From: Nitrosomonas sp.
GTDB lineage: Bacteria; Pseudomonadota; Gammaproteobacteria; Burkholderiales; Nitrosomonadaceae
Direction: 5' to 3'
DNA length: 64,000 nucleotides
Assembly (NCBI GenBank): GCA_019745325.1
Contig: JAIETK010000018.1
Span: forward strand, 1 to 64,000
Program-made: the position numbers and the translations under genes
Notes under the pieces: generated by a model
The model's database searches: none
Seen by the model: the letters and a program-made list of their open reading frames with translations, nothing else
What the model was told of the DNA's origin: nothing
Shown here: positions 54,984-63,613 of the stretch, piece after piece
How the letters are laid out: each line of letters starts with the position of its first letter
How positions within the stretch are numbered: the stretch's first letter is position 1

Positions 54984-56559
54984 AAAACCGCTGCAACGAT
55001 TAAATTATTACAATGGCCAGCGCCTGGAAGCTGTTGATTTGAAAACAGAACAGGAGTATCACATCCGTACCCGGCGCTGGTTGAATAAATCGTTATACAC
55101 TGCCGGGATTGCACGCGGTTTGGAAGTACGGCTCGTACCGGGCATGCCAATGGTAACCGTGTCACCTGGTCTGGCGCTGGACAACGAAGGCAGGGAAATT
55201 ATTTTATTGGACGAAGAGCCGCTGGAAGTCATCAGCTTTTCCGGTAAAGATGGGACCAGAGTAGAAGGCAATTATCTCGTGATCGAATACGGTGAAGATG
55301 CGCATGGACAAGGTGATTCAAGCTGTGTGCAAGGAAATTCCCAACCGATGTACATCGGAACCAAACCGAAGTTTTCCTGGGTGCCTTATATTCCGCTGCC
55401 TGGCAGCAATCAAATTGTGCTGGCGCAAGTGGAACTAAAACCCGGATGTGGTGAAGTGGAAGTTATTGGCCGAGACAAACGGCCATTAGTAGGTGCTGCT
55501 ATTTCGGCAGCAATTAGACAATTTGCTTTGGAAGGGGAAAGGGAAGTAGCTTTTATTCCGAAAGAATCGTTTCCTGATCCAAAACCAAGTAAAAACGTAG
55601 AAGAAGTTGGAAGAATTTATTTCCATATAAGAGGTAGTGATCCTAAATCAGTATCTTTTTATATAAAAGGTTTTGCGTTTTCAGTATTAAACTATACAGA
55701 GATTGGTAAACATTCACATAGTTCTAATATTAGTTCTGGAAGCTCCGCGAAAACTGGGCCAGCAAGTAAAGTCGACCATCATAAACATGGTGCAAATGGT
55801 TTGTCTGTAAACGGAGGGGAACATTCTCATCCAGTTAATGGATATGCAAGTAATTCATCTTATAACGGAACAATTCCACCAACTTCGCTTACGGATATTC
55901 CGAATTTATTATTTCCATATCCATCTGGTCCATTATCAATAAACGTCCCTGGTTTTAGCGATGCTACATTTAATCCTGGAACGCCCCCTTATATGCTTCG
56001 TGTTATTACCACAGTTGGCACTAATGGGCCAAATGGTCAGACAGTCCCTGCACTAGAGGATTTAGGCAGTAAAATTGGAATACAAATAGTCAATACAGCA
56101 CATCCACATACTATCAATGGCAATACTTCTGGAGTTTTATTGGACGATTCTACACCGCCCTTACACGATCATCCAATAACTGCAACCATATCCCCAACTG
56201 GGGTAGATTCGGTATCTCGTTTTGGTAATCCATTATCGTATGTAGATGATCTCCAGGTTTTTATCTGGCGTGTCCAAACTCCCGATCCTCCGCGGGATGA
56301 AGACAATCGTACCCAGGAAATCATTGATCAACTGGTTCTGTTTTATCCCGAATGGCGGCAATTAACACCTGCCGAAAGAAAGCTCGGTAACGGGGGTGCC
56401 GGGCATATTTTTGCGATCAAAGGCACCGGCGCCATCCGCCTGGATTTTCTGGAAGGACTAGCGTTCTATGAAGGGGAATACTGTATTGAATTTCGGGTGA
56501 AAGACAACAGGTCGGATGCCAACGGCGGCAAAATCCATTACAACCTCTATATCGAATAG
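54976..56559 (+). CDS. eCIS fibre-like protein with HxH-rich tip
   Basis: A 527-residue protein. Residues 1-95 form a domain shared with the genes at 59107 and 60736 (LNYYNGQRLEAVDLKTEQEY, GIARGLEVRLVPGM, VSPGLALDNEGREI). The middle and C-terminal part (about 180-430) is AT-rich in DNA and contains five HxH motifs (HSH, HKH, HSH, HPH, HDH), as in metal-bound phage fibre tips such as T4 gp37. The start at 54976 follows GGGAG; an upstream frame from 54877 lies within the previous gene. It probably attaches to the baseplate by the N-terminal domain and reaches a target surface by the tip. Confidence 0.72.
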   Translation: MNEKPLQRLNYYNGQRLEAVDLKTEQEYHIRTRRWLNKSLYTAGIARGLEVRLVPGMPMVTVSPGLALDNEGREIILLDEEPLEVISFSGKDGTRVEGNYLVIEYGEDAHGQGDSSCVQGNSQPMYIGTKPKFSWVPYIPLPGSNQIVLAQVELKPGCGEVEVIGRDKRPLVGAAISAAIRQFALEGEREVAFIPKESFPDPKPSKNVEEVGRIYFHIRGSDPKSVSFYIKGFAFSVLNYTEIGKHSHSSNISSGSSAKTGPASKVDHHKHGANGLSVNGGEHSHPVNGYASNSSYNGTIPPTSLTDIPNLLFPYPSGPLSINVPGFSDATFNPGTPPYMLRVITTVGTNGPNGQTVPALEDLGSKIGIQIVNTAHPHTINGNTSGVLLDDSTPPLHDHPITATISPTGVDSVSRFGNPLSYVDDLQVFIWRVQTPDPPRDEDNRTQEIIDQLVLFYPEWRQLTPAERKLGNGGAGHIFAIKGTGAIRLDFLEGLAFYEGEYCIEFRVKDNRSDANGGKIHYNLYIE

Positions 56560-56562
56560 CCC

Positions 56563-59094
56563 ATGGATAAAGCCGCCATCCGTTATTGGGTATTACGCGA
56601 TCCGCACCAGTGGGACGCCGCGACCGGTTTATCGCACTTAACGGCGCGCGCTGACGGAGCATTGCAGCTTTGTCATGTGCCGGGAATTGAGGGCAATCCC
56701 ATACAATTACCCGAGCCATATGCGGTTGCGTTATCGGGTATTGCCGTTGATGCGCATGATACCGCGTATTGGACGCTGCCGGATTCCGATGCGTTGATTC
56801 GGTCGGTATGCGCCGGTCACGACGAAGCACTCACATCCGTTGGCGGCACGGATCGCGCGATTCGCTTCAACCGGCCGCGCGGATTGCTGATCCGGGAAAA
56901 CCGGTTTTGGTTGACCGATCAAGGAGGAATGCAAGACACCGGCCGTATCATCGCGCTCGATTTGCCCTCACTGCGAGTGCATACGGTGTGGGAGCATGAT
57001 CTGCAAAATCCGGTTGCGCTGGCGGCTGACAAGCAGGGGCGGATTTATGTGCTCGACGCGGATCAGCACCGGGTGATGCGCTTTAGCGCAACAGGCGCGA
57101 TTGATACCGGATTTGCATTGGCTGTAGACCAGCCGGCAGCGATCGCGATCGACGATCAAGACCGGTTGTACGTCGCGGATGCCGATTCTAATACCGTAAG
57201 TTCGTTCGATGTAACGGTTTCCCCTATAAAGACGTTGGATTCTATCCAACTGCAAGCGGCAATCTTTAAACCGCTCGCGATGACCGTACATGGCCCACGG
57301 TTATATGTGGCAGACGCGCTTTCGGGGTATATCTGGGTTTATAACTCTGCGGACTCTAGCTGGTTAGGACGGTTGCACAGTTATCGCGGCCCGGTTTCCG
57401 CCTTGGCGGTGGACCGCCACGGTTCGCTATGGATCAAGCCGGATGCCGGTGAAACGGTGCACCGGTTAACAGCCGATGCGGCGCATGTAGCAACCGGCGT
57501 GTTGCGGGCTGGCTGGTGTGATGCCGGAGAAGGCGAGCATTGGGAACGGGTATGGGTTACGGCTGAAATCCCACTAGCCACGACGGTGACATTGCAAGTG
57601 GCCGGCAGCGATAGCGACAGCGAACCAGATGACGATGCGTTTACCGAATCGCCTGCATTGGATGTGTTGCTTCGCACGCTGGTCGATAAAACGGGAAAAC
57701 CGTTGCCTCCAGCCCGTTACCTGTGGTTGCGAATCACCCTCAACAGCCTGGATGGACGATCGACGCCCGCGTTGCTGCAAGTGCAAGCAGCCACTCCAAT
57801 CCCGAGCTATATGGATCATTTGCCGGCAATTTACCGCCGGGAAGATGCTAAAACCGATGGATTTCTCGAGAATTGGCTGGCGCTGTTCCGCGCCGAGTTG
57901 GGCGATTGGGAACAACGCATGCTCGAGGATCTGCCGCGGCAATTCGATGCACGCACCGCTGATGCAACGCAACTGACTCAATTAGCCGGTTGGTTGGGTT
58001 TGGACTTGACTGCCAAATTGGATGCGGTGGAACAGCGCAGACTGCTGACCGACGCGATGACGCTGTACCGCCAGCGAGGCACTCCGGCAGGATTACACGC
58101 GTGGGTGAAACGGCATCTCGGCGTAACCATTCATTTGTTTGAGGCGTTTCATGAACGCCAGGTGTGGCGGCTGAATGAAGCGCACAGCAAAGGATTGGGC
58201 CTGGACACACGGCTGGCCGCCGGTTTGGCGGATGGTTTCATCGTGCCGGGATTTACCTATGCCGATCGCGCGTTATCGGGGTTGCGGGGAGAGTATTATG
58301 AAGGTATTAATTTTGAGATTTTCCGCTATTCGCGAATTGACGAAAGAATCGATTTTGCATGGGGAGCCGATTCGCCATTAAAAGGTGTAGCAGGCCAGGA
58401 AGCTTTTCCCGCTGATATTTTTTCTGTGCGCTGGCGTGGTCAAATACGGCCTCGTTTCGATGAGACTTACACGTTTCGGACCAACTCTGACGATGGTATC
58501 AGGTTGTGGATTGGCGGCCGGTTAATTATCGATAACTGGACTGACCATTCTCCTACTGTTGATGCCGGACAAATAAGGTTGGAGGCTGGGCGCTGGTATC
58601 CCATGGTATTGGAGTATTACGAAAAAGGTGGCGCAGCAACGATTTCTCTTTCTTGGTCAAGCGCTAGCCAACGTTCGGAAATCGTGCCGCAGGAATGCCT
58701 GTATTCGGTGCTGGATGAAACGGTGGATTTTGCGCCGGAAGACTCGAAAGATTGCGCATTGATCGAAGTGGGGCAAGTCGTGGTTGGGGAAAGCCGCCCG
58801 CTGGCCGTAGAGCATTATGGCGCACCCCTGGCAGATGACTATGCGCACTTATTCACGGTAATGGTGTATGCGGCGCAGGTGCCGCTGGAAACACAACGGC
58901 GCGCTTTGCGTGACATGATCGAAGCGGAGAAACCGGCGTATACTGATTTTAACTTCTGTTTGATCGAGCCGCGCATGCGTGTAGGAATCCAGGCGCGAGT
59001 CGGCATCGACAGCGTTGTCGCCGGCCCGGGACCGGCCATGCGGCTTGAAAGCAATGCACTGGGATATGAAAGTTATTTGGGCGGTGAGGGTTAA
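56563..59094 (+). CDS. Tail protein I-like baseplate protein with propeller and PA14 domains
   Basis: An 843-residue mosaic. Residues of about 40-300 carry NHL-like repeats (VALAADKQGRIYVLDADQHR; AIAIDDQDRLYVADADSNTV), suggesting a beta-propeller. Residues of about 410-545 match phage tail protein I (YMDHLPAIYRREDAKTDGFL; LAGWLGLDLTAKL; YRQRGTPAGLHAWVKRHLGV). A PA14 domain follows (LRGEYYEGINFEIFRYSRID; NSDDGIRLWIGGRLIIDNWT), about 570-715. The tail returns to a baseplate-like segment. PA14 domains often bind glycans. It is likely a baseplate component that carries recognition domains. Confidence 0.82.
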   Translation: MDKAAIRYWVLRDPHQWDAATGLSHLTARADGALQLCHVPGIEGNPIQLPEPYAVALSGIAVDAHDTAYWTLPDSDALIRSVCAGHDEALTSVGGTDRAIRFNRPRGLLIRENRFWLTDQGGMQDTGRIIALDLPSLRVHTVWEHDLQNPVALAADKQGRIYVLDADQHRVMRFSATGAIDTGFALAVDQPAAIAIDDQDRLYVADADSNTVSSFDVTVSPIKTLDSIQLQAAIFKPLAMTVHGPRLYVADALSGYIWVYNSADSSWLGRLHSYRGPVSALAVDRHGSLWIKPDAGETVHRLTADAAHVATGVLRAGWCDAGEGEHWERVWVTAEIPLATTVTLQVAGSDSDSEPDDDAFTESPALDVLLRTLVDKTGKPLPPARYLWLRITLNSLDGRSTPALLQVQAATPIPSYMDHLPAIYRREDAKTDGFLENWLALFRAELGDWEQRMLEDLPRQFDARTADATQLTQLAGWLGLDLTAKLDAVEQRRLLTDAMTLYRQRGTPAGLHAWVKRHLGVTIHLFEAFHERQVWRLNEAHSKGLGLDTRLAAGLADGFIVPGFTYADRALSGLRGEYYEGINFEIFRYSRIDERIDFAWGADSPLKGVAGQEAFPADIFSVRWRGQIRPRFDETYTFRTNSDDGIRLWIGGRLIIDNWTDHSPTVDAGQIRLEAGRWYPMVLEYYEKGGAATISLSWSSASQRSEIVPQECLYSVLDETVDFAPEDSKDCALIEVGQVVVGESRPLAVEHYGAPLADDYAHLFTVMVYAAQVPLETQRRALRDMIEAEKPAYTDFNFCLIEPRMRVGIQARVGIDSVVAGPGPAMRLESNALGYESYLGGEG

Positions 59095-59106
59095 AGGAGA
59101 GTATTC

Positions 59107-60735
59107 ATGTCGAATCACGACGACAAAGCAGCAGGTAAGCCGGCAACGCCGCAACGGAATAATTACTTCTACGGTAAATTGCTGGATGAAGCGAATTTGC
59201 GGAAAGAACAGGAATATTTCAATCAAAAACGCTGGCTGCTGAATCGCCTGGGGCTTGGCAGCGGTGTGATGTGCGGCTTGCAAGTGGTGAATCAGGACGA
59301 TCAAGTCTGCATTACGCCAGGGGTGGCGATCGATGCATTGGGACACGAAATCGTAGTGCCCGCTGCGACGCTGATCAATCCCAGAAAAATCACCGACGAC
59401 AACGGCAAACCCACCGGCGCGGAGATTACGGAAACAGGGTATCTCTGTTTGGTCTATCGCGAATGTTTGGTTGAACCGATTCCGGTGCTGGTAACCGATT
59501 GCGAGCATCCGAACGGTGCATTGCCTTCTATGATTCAAGAGTCCTATTGCTTTCTGGTCAAGGATGGAGCACCTCAAGCCCTGCCGTCAATACCTGACGA
59601 GGCGATATGCAACGCACTCAGTGAGCAAAATGCCGAAATAAAACGCAACAAAATTTGCGAAGCGCTACGGACCCGCGGTTGCGAAATAAACCAGCAAGCC
59701 GGTGTGGTTCTGGCAACATTTTTCTTGAATGCAAACGGAAAAATCGAAATCAAGGACTGCGATGCCCGTCCCCAGGTTTACAGCAATCCGCAATTGTTCG
59801 AGATGCTGATGTGTTTGTCCCAGGGCGGCGGAACCCAAGGACCGCAAGGCCCGAAAGGTGACAAGGGTGACAAAGGGGATAAAGGCGATAAGGGAGAGAA
59901 AGGGGACAAAGGAGACAAGGGCGACCAAGGTCCTGAAGGTCAACAAGGAATTCAAGGAGTCGAAGGCCCACGAGGGAAAGATGGACTACCGGGGAAAGGG
60001 TTAGATGATACGCTGACGAAGATTGTTGATATTAGTTGGCCGCATGATGGCGCAATGACCTGGTTAGATTTCTGGGAAAAGGGTTTCCTCTCCGTACGAT
60101 TCAATAATCCCATCAATTCAAAACCAAGACTTAATCAAGGTTGGTTTGAAGTTTCACTAGAATTTAGTGGATTTAGGTGGATTAATGCCACTACGAATCC
60201 ATATAAATATACATTACTCTTAAATCAACCAATTCAGTGGCCAGTAGGATCAATAATTACCCATAAGCTTGATACTCGAAACAACATAAATTGGTTGAGT
60301 TCTGATACGGAAATGCAATACCGGATCAAACCTCCTGTACAAGGATCTTTAATCCTACCCTCCTTTTTGGTGAGTCTAGGAGCATTGTCTCTCGAAAATT
60401 TAAGCGTTGTAGTAAGAATAGTAATTAAATGTGATTTTATACAAGATTTGAATAGAAAGTGTGTTGATGGTGATTTCTTAAATGGAACATTACCAACAGG
60501 AAATGGAATAGCCGGAGGTCGATTCGAAAGTTGGTTCGAACTTACTGAATATAATCAGTTTTTTGACTATCTTGGTAAAAATGGTTTACTTAATGAGTTT
60601 TTCCCACCTTTTCTCGACCGTAGGATTTCTGAATCCGATCAATTTATTCCTCATAATTTAGATAAACACGAAGATAGTGCCCTGGAAGGTCTTTTTAAAG
60701 ATCTCAAATCCCTTTTTAAATCAGGAGATAAGTAA
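59107..60735 (+). CDS. Fibre-like protein with collagen-type repeat
   Basis: A 542-residue protein. The N-terminal domain (YFYGKLLDEANLRKEQEYFN; NRLGLGSGVMCGLQVVNQ; ITPGVAIDALGHEI) is shared with the genes at 54976 and 60736. Residues of about 245-300 are Gly-X-Y repeats (GPQGPKGDKGDKGDKGDKGE, continuing), which should form a collagen-like triple helix. The C-terminal 240 residues are encoded by AT-rich DNA and are unfamiliar. It looks like a trimeric fibre with a stalk and a globular head, probably a receptor-binding element of the injection system. A good AAGGAGAG ribosome binding site precedes the ATG. Confidence 0.78.
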   Translation: MSNHDDKAAGKPATPQRNNYFYGKLLDEANLRKEQEYFNQKRWLLNRLGLGSGVMCGLQVVNQDDQVCITPGVAIDALGHEIVVPAATLINPRKITDDNGKPTGAEITETGYLCLVYRECLVEPIPVLVTDCEHPNGALPSMIQESYCFLVKDGAPQALPSIPDEAICNALSEQNAEIKRNKICEALRTRGCEINQQAGVVLATFFLNANGKIEIKDCDARPQVYSNPQLFEMLMCLSQGGGTQGPQGPKGDKGDKGDKGDKGEKGDKGDKGDQGPEGQQGIQGVEGPRGKDGLPGKGLDDTLTKIVDISWPHDGAMTWLDFWEKGFLSVRFNNPINSKPRLNQGWFEVSLEFSGFRWINATTNPYKYTLLLNQPIQWPVGSIITHKLDTRNNINWLSSDTEMQYRIKPPVQGSLILPSFLVSLGALSLENLSVVVRIVIKCDFIQDLNRKCVDGDFLNGTLPTGNGIAGGRFESWFELTEYNQFFDYLGKNGLLNEFFPPFLDRRISESDQFIPHNLDKHEDSALEGLFKDLKSLFKSGDK

Positions 60736-61452
60736 ATGAGTTGCAGTGAAAAGGTAATGAATGGCTCACTTGCCAAGCAACCCGAACGCGCACGCTATTT
60801 CCCTCAGCAACTGGTTACTGCGGAACTGCTGACGTGTGAGCAGAATTATCACCGGGAGAAGCGCCGTCTGCACAACCGTCTTCTGCATGGTTGGGGCATT
60901 ATTTGCGGTTTGGAAGTGAAACCGCCGCCATCCGGTGCTGGCCTGGTCGTGACCGTTTGTCCAGGATATGCGTTAAATCCTGAAGGGGATGAAATTTATG
61001 TGCCAACGGAAGTTCGATTTGATCTGGCACGTTGTATCACTAACCCAAATGCCGATCATAGCAGTCCATGCGCATCGGCAGCACCAGGAACGGTTGATCC
61101 TTCCAAAGCTTTTTATCTTGCGATTCGCTACGATGAATGTGAATCACATCCGGTTCGAGTACCAGCCATAGGATGCGGCTGCGATGAGACAGGTTGCGAG
61201 TATTCGCGGACGCGCGAGGGTTTTGAATTGTTTTGCCTGGAAAATTTACCGGACTCCTATTCGATAGGTCCATTACCTCCTGTTATTGGTCCCGAAAGAG
61301 TGATTCCTTGTCCTGTTCCTGCCGATTTTTCCTGGTTGGTGTTGGCAACCGTGACTTTAAACAGCGATCGATCCGGCGTTGAAACCATCGCTGGCGACAA
61401 ACGACGGTTACTGAGCCCCCCACAGCCAATGGCTAGTGCAGCAACGACCTAA
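60736..61452 (+). CDS. Short fibre-domain protein, last gene of the eCIS operon
   Basis: A 238-residue protein with the same N-terminal domain as the two fibre-like genes (YFPQQLVTAELLTCEQNYHR; GWGIICGLEVKPPP; VTVCPGYALNPEGDEI). It is cysteine-rich (CGCDETGCEYS; VIPCPVPADFSW) and lacks a long tip. It may be a minor baseplate or fibre-attachment subunit. The start codon follows the previous stop without a gap. Confidence 0.75.
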   Translation: MSCSEKVMNGSLAKQPERARYFPQQLVTAELLTCEQNYHREKRRLHNRLLHGWGIICGLEVKPPPSGAGLVVTVCPGYALNPEGDEIYVPTEVRFDLARCITNPNADHSSPCASAAPGTVDPSKAFYLAIRYDECESHPVRVPAIGCGCDETGCEYSRTREGFELFCLENLPDSYSIGPLPPVIGPERVIPCPVPADFSWLVLATVTLNSDRSGVETIAGDKRRLLSPPQPMASAATT

Positions 61453-61651
61453 AATTTGTTTGCCGATGGGAAAAAACAGTGATGAAGTTTTTTACAGAAG
61501 GGAAGATTTTGATCAGTATTATAAATTCGATTTACTCGGCATTGATGGGGTACGATTTGCGAGGTCTGAGGTAAATCGTTCACTAAAACCCGCAACGAAA
61601 GAGAGCGCAAAGTAAAAGTGTGACGTATTCTGTACTGACCTGGTCAAGTAA

Positions 61652-61680
61652 AACCGGACAGCCCGGTTAAGTGATTTTTT
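61652..61680 (+). terminator. Candidate terminator after the eCIS operon
   Basis: AACCGG (61652-61657) and CCGGTT (61663-61668) form a 6-bp stem, with a T run at 61675-61680. It lies 200 bp after the last gene. The surrounding bases also resemble IS debris, so the role is uncertain. Confidence 0.38.
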
Positions 61681-61714
61681 CAATTTTTCAGTTTCCACTT
61701 CAGAGTGATTCACT

Positions 61715-61813
61715 TTTTATCTGCACTTGAAAGAAATCGAATTTCGCTTTAATCATCGCCGTGATAATCTCTAGCATCAGATTCTCAAATTATTACGTTT
61801 AAACCCGCTTTGA
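61715..61813 (+). pseudogene. C-terminal fragment of an IS1595-type transposase
   Basis: The frame reads LHLKEIEFRFNHRRDNL, an in-frame TAG, then HQILKLLRLNPL and a stop at 61811-61813. This matches the C-terminus of IS1595/ISXO2-type transposases as I remember it. No upstream part is present. The gap 61453-61947 holds no intact gene; it marks the right edge of the injection-system region. Confidence 0.6.
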
Positions 61814-61947
61814 CTTCCTAAGACCCAAATAAAAAAATGAATAAGACAGGTCGATGCAGACACAGCATTAATGGAATTAACTTCATAATCCGGTTCCCGG
61901 CGCCTGGTGGATGACGACGATCACTGCAATCAGTTCAATTGCCCGGA

Positions 61948-63099
61948 TCATCCTTTTCTAAACGCTGCGAGTGCCTCGACATGCGCGGTGTGCGGGAATA
62001 GGTCGACGAGCTGGATGTCGTCGATGCTCCAGCCGTGCTGGCAAAAGAACCAGGCGTCGCGCGCGAAGGTTTCGGGGTTGCAGGAGATGTAGTAAATCGC
62101 TTGCAAAGCTTTAAAACATTCAAAAAATCCCTGATGTTTTTTTAATCCGGCGCGCGGCGGGTCGAGTACCAGAATTTGCGTACCGTCGGCGTGTTGCTCC
62201 AAACTGCGCCAGATGCGCGGGTCGTACAGATCGGCGGTGCGGGGCTTCACATTGGGGAGTTGCCGGGCTTTCAGTTGCTCGATGGCGGCGGTGTCGGCTT
62301 CGTACGCCAGCACTTCCGTGCAGTTTGATGCGGCGATCACCGATGTGAAGTTGCCGGAGCCGCAGAACAATTCCACTGCTTTCGCCGGGCCCGGATAGGC
62401 GGCGAGTTTTTCCTTGAGCCAACTCTGCATCCATTCGCTTTGCGCGGTATTGCCTTGTTTGAACGGGCGTTTGCGGTCGATGGCGATTTCCTGCGGCTGC
62501 ATGCCGTCGTCCAGGTCGATAAAATGCCAAGGCTGCGCTCGGTTGTCCTGCCATTCGGGTTTCGGCAATTGTTGTTGCACCGTTTTCAGCAGCGCGCGGC
62601 AAGCGTCGTTGAGCACCAGGCAATCCTCGACCGGTGCGATCCGATGCGAATCTTCGGAGACGAAACCGAGCTGCACGCCGTCGGTTTTAATCTGGCAGCG
62701 GTTGCGGTAACCAAGCTGTTGCGGCGACGGACGGACATCGCTGATCGCGAGTTGACCGGTGTCAAAACCGACGCGCTGCATCGCATAAATGACGCGGTTG
62801 CGTTTTTGTTCGAGCTGGCTTGTATAATCGGCAATCATCCATGGACAGCCGGTGCAGGCGGTATCCTCCGGCGTGATATAGGGACAAGGCGGCGTTTGCC
62901 GCTGGGCTGACGGTTGCAGCAGCCGGATGAGCTTGGCGTAGGCGAATTTTTTATTGTTGAGCGGTTTGTCGAGCACCTCGAATTCGGCGTGATCGCCCGG
63001 CCAGGCGCCGTGGACGAAGTACGACAAGTTGTTTTGAGCGTTTTTGACCACGCCGAGGCCTTTTTGTGACAGATGTGTAATGGTGCCGGTAAATTTCAT
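61948..63099 (-). CDS. TrmA-family 5-methyluridine RNA methyltransferase
   Basis: A protein of 383 residues. A TRAM-like N-terminal domain (FTGTITHLSQKGLGVVKNAQ) and a cysteine cluster for an iron-sulfur site (CPYITPEDTACTGCPW, cysteines near 70, 79 and 82) precede the methyltransferase domain. SAM-binding VELFCGSGNFT and the catalytic SCNP motif (YYISCNPETFARD) are present. It methylates uridine in 23S rRNA or tRNA; the target is not certain. I place the start at 63099 (MKFTGTITH); the longer frame to 63135 would leave only one nucleotide before msrB. Confidence 0.88.
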   Translation of the reverse strand: MKFTGTITHLSQKGLGVVKNAQNNLSYFVHGAWPGDHAEFEVLDKPLNNKKFAYAKLIRLLQPSAQRQTPPCPYITPEDTACTGCPWMIADYTSQLEQKRNRVIYAMQRVGFDTGQLAISDVRPSPQQLGYRNRCQIKTDGVQLGFVSEDSHRIAPVEDCLVLNDACRALLKTVQQQLPKPEWQDNRAQPWHFIDLDDGMQPQEIAIDRKRPFKQGNTAQSEWMQSWLKEKLAAYPGPAKAVELFCGSGNFTSVIAASNCTEVLAYEADTAAIEQLKARQLPNVKPRTADLYDPRIWRSLEQHADGTQILVLDPPRAGLKKHQGFFECFKALQAIYYISCNPETFARDAWFFCQHGWSIDDIQLVDLFPHTAHVEALAAFRKG

Positions 63100-63134
63100 G
63101 ATTAATTGGATGAGTAAGTAAAGGAAACAATGCA

Positions 63135-63605
<471 letters not shown>

Positions 63606-63613
63606 ACGATACG

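Noticed and set aside
59850..59945. Short regular DNA repeat resembling a CRISPR or tandem array
   Set aside because: The repeats are codons of a Gly-X-Y collagen stretch within an open gene; there are no spacers.
36435..61452. Prophage or type VI secretion system as the identity of the cluster
   Set aside because: There are no capsid, portal, terminase or lysis genes, and no TssJLM membrane-complex or ClpV-type genes; DUF4255 and the AAA+ ATPase point to an eCIS.
61519..61713. Minus-strand 64-residue frame after the eCIS operon
   Set aside because: No ribosome binding site or recognised family; it overlaps IS debris and the candidate terminator.
61453..61947. Second copy of the tRNA-Thr att site right of the eCIS
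   Set aside because: No match to the 47-bp repeat was found here, so the eCIS is not inside a nested element that uses the same site.
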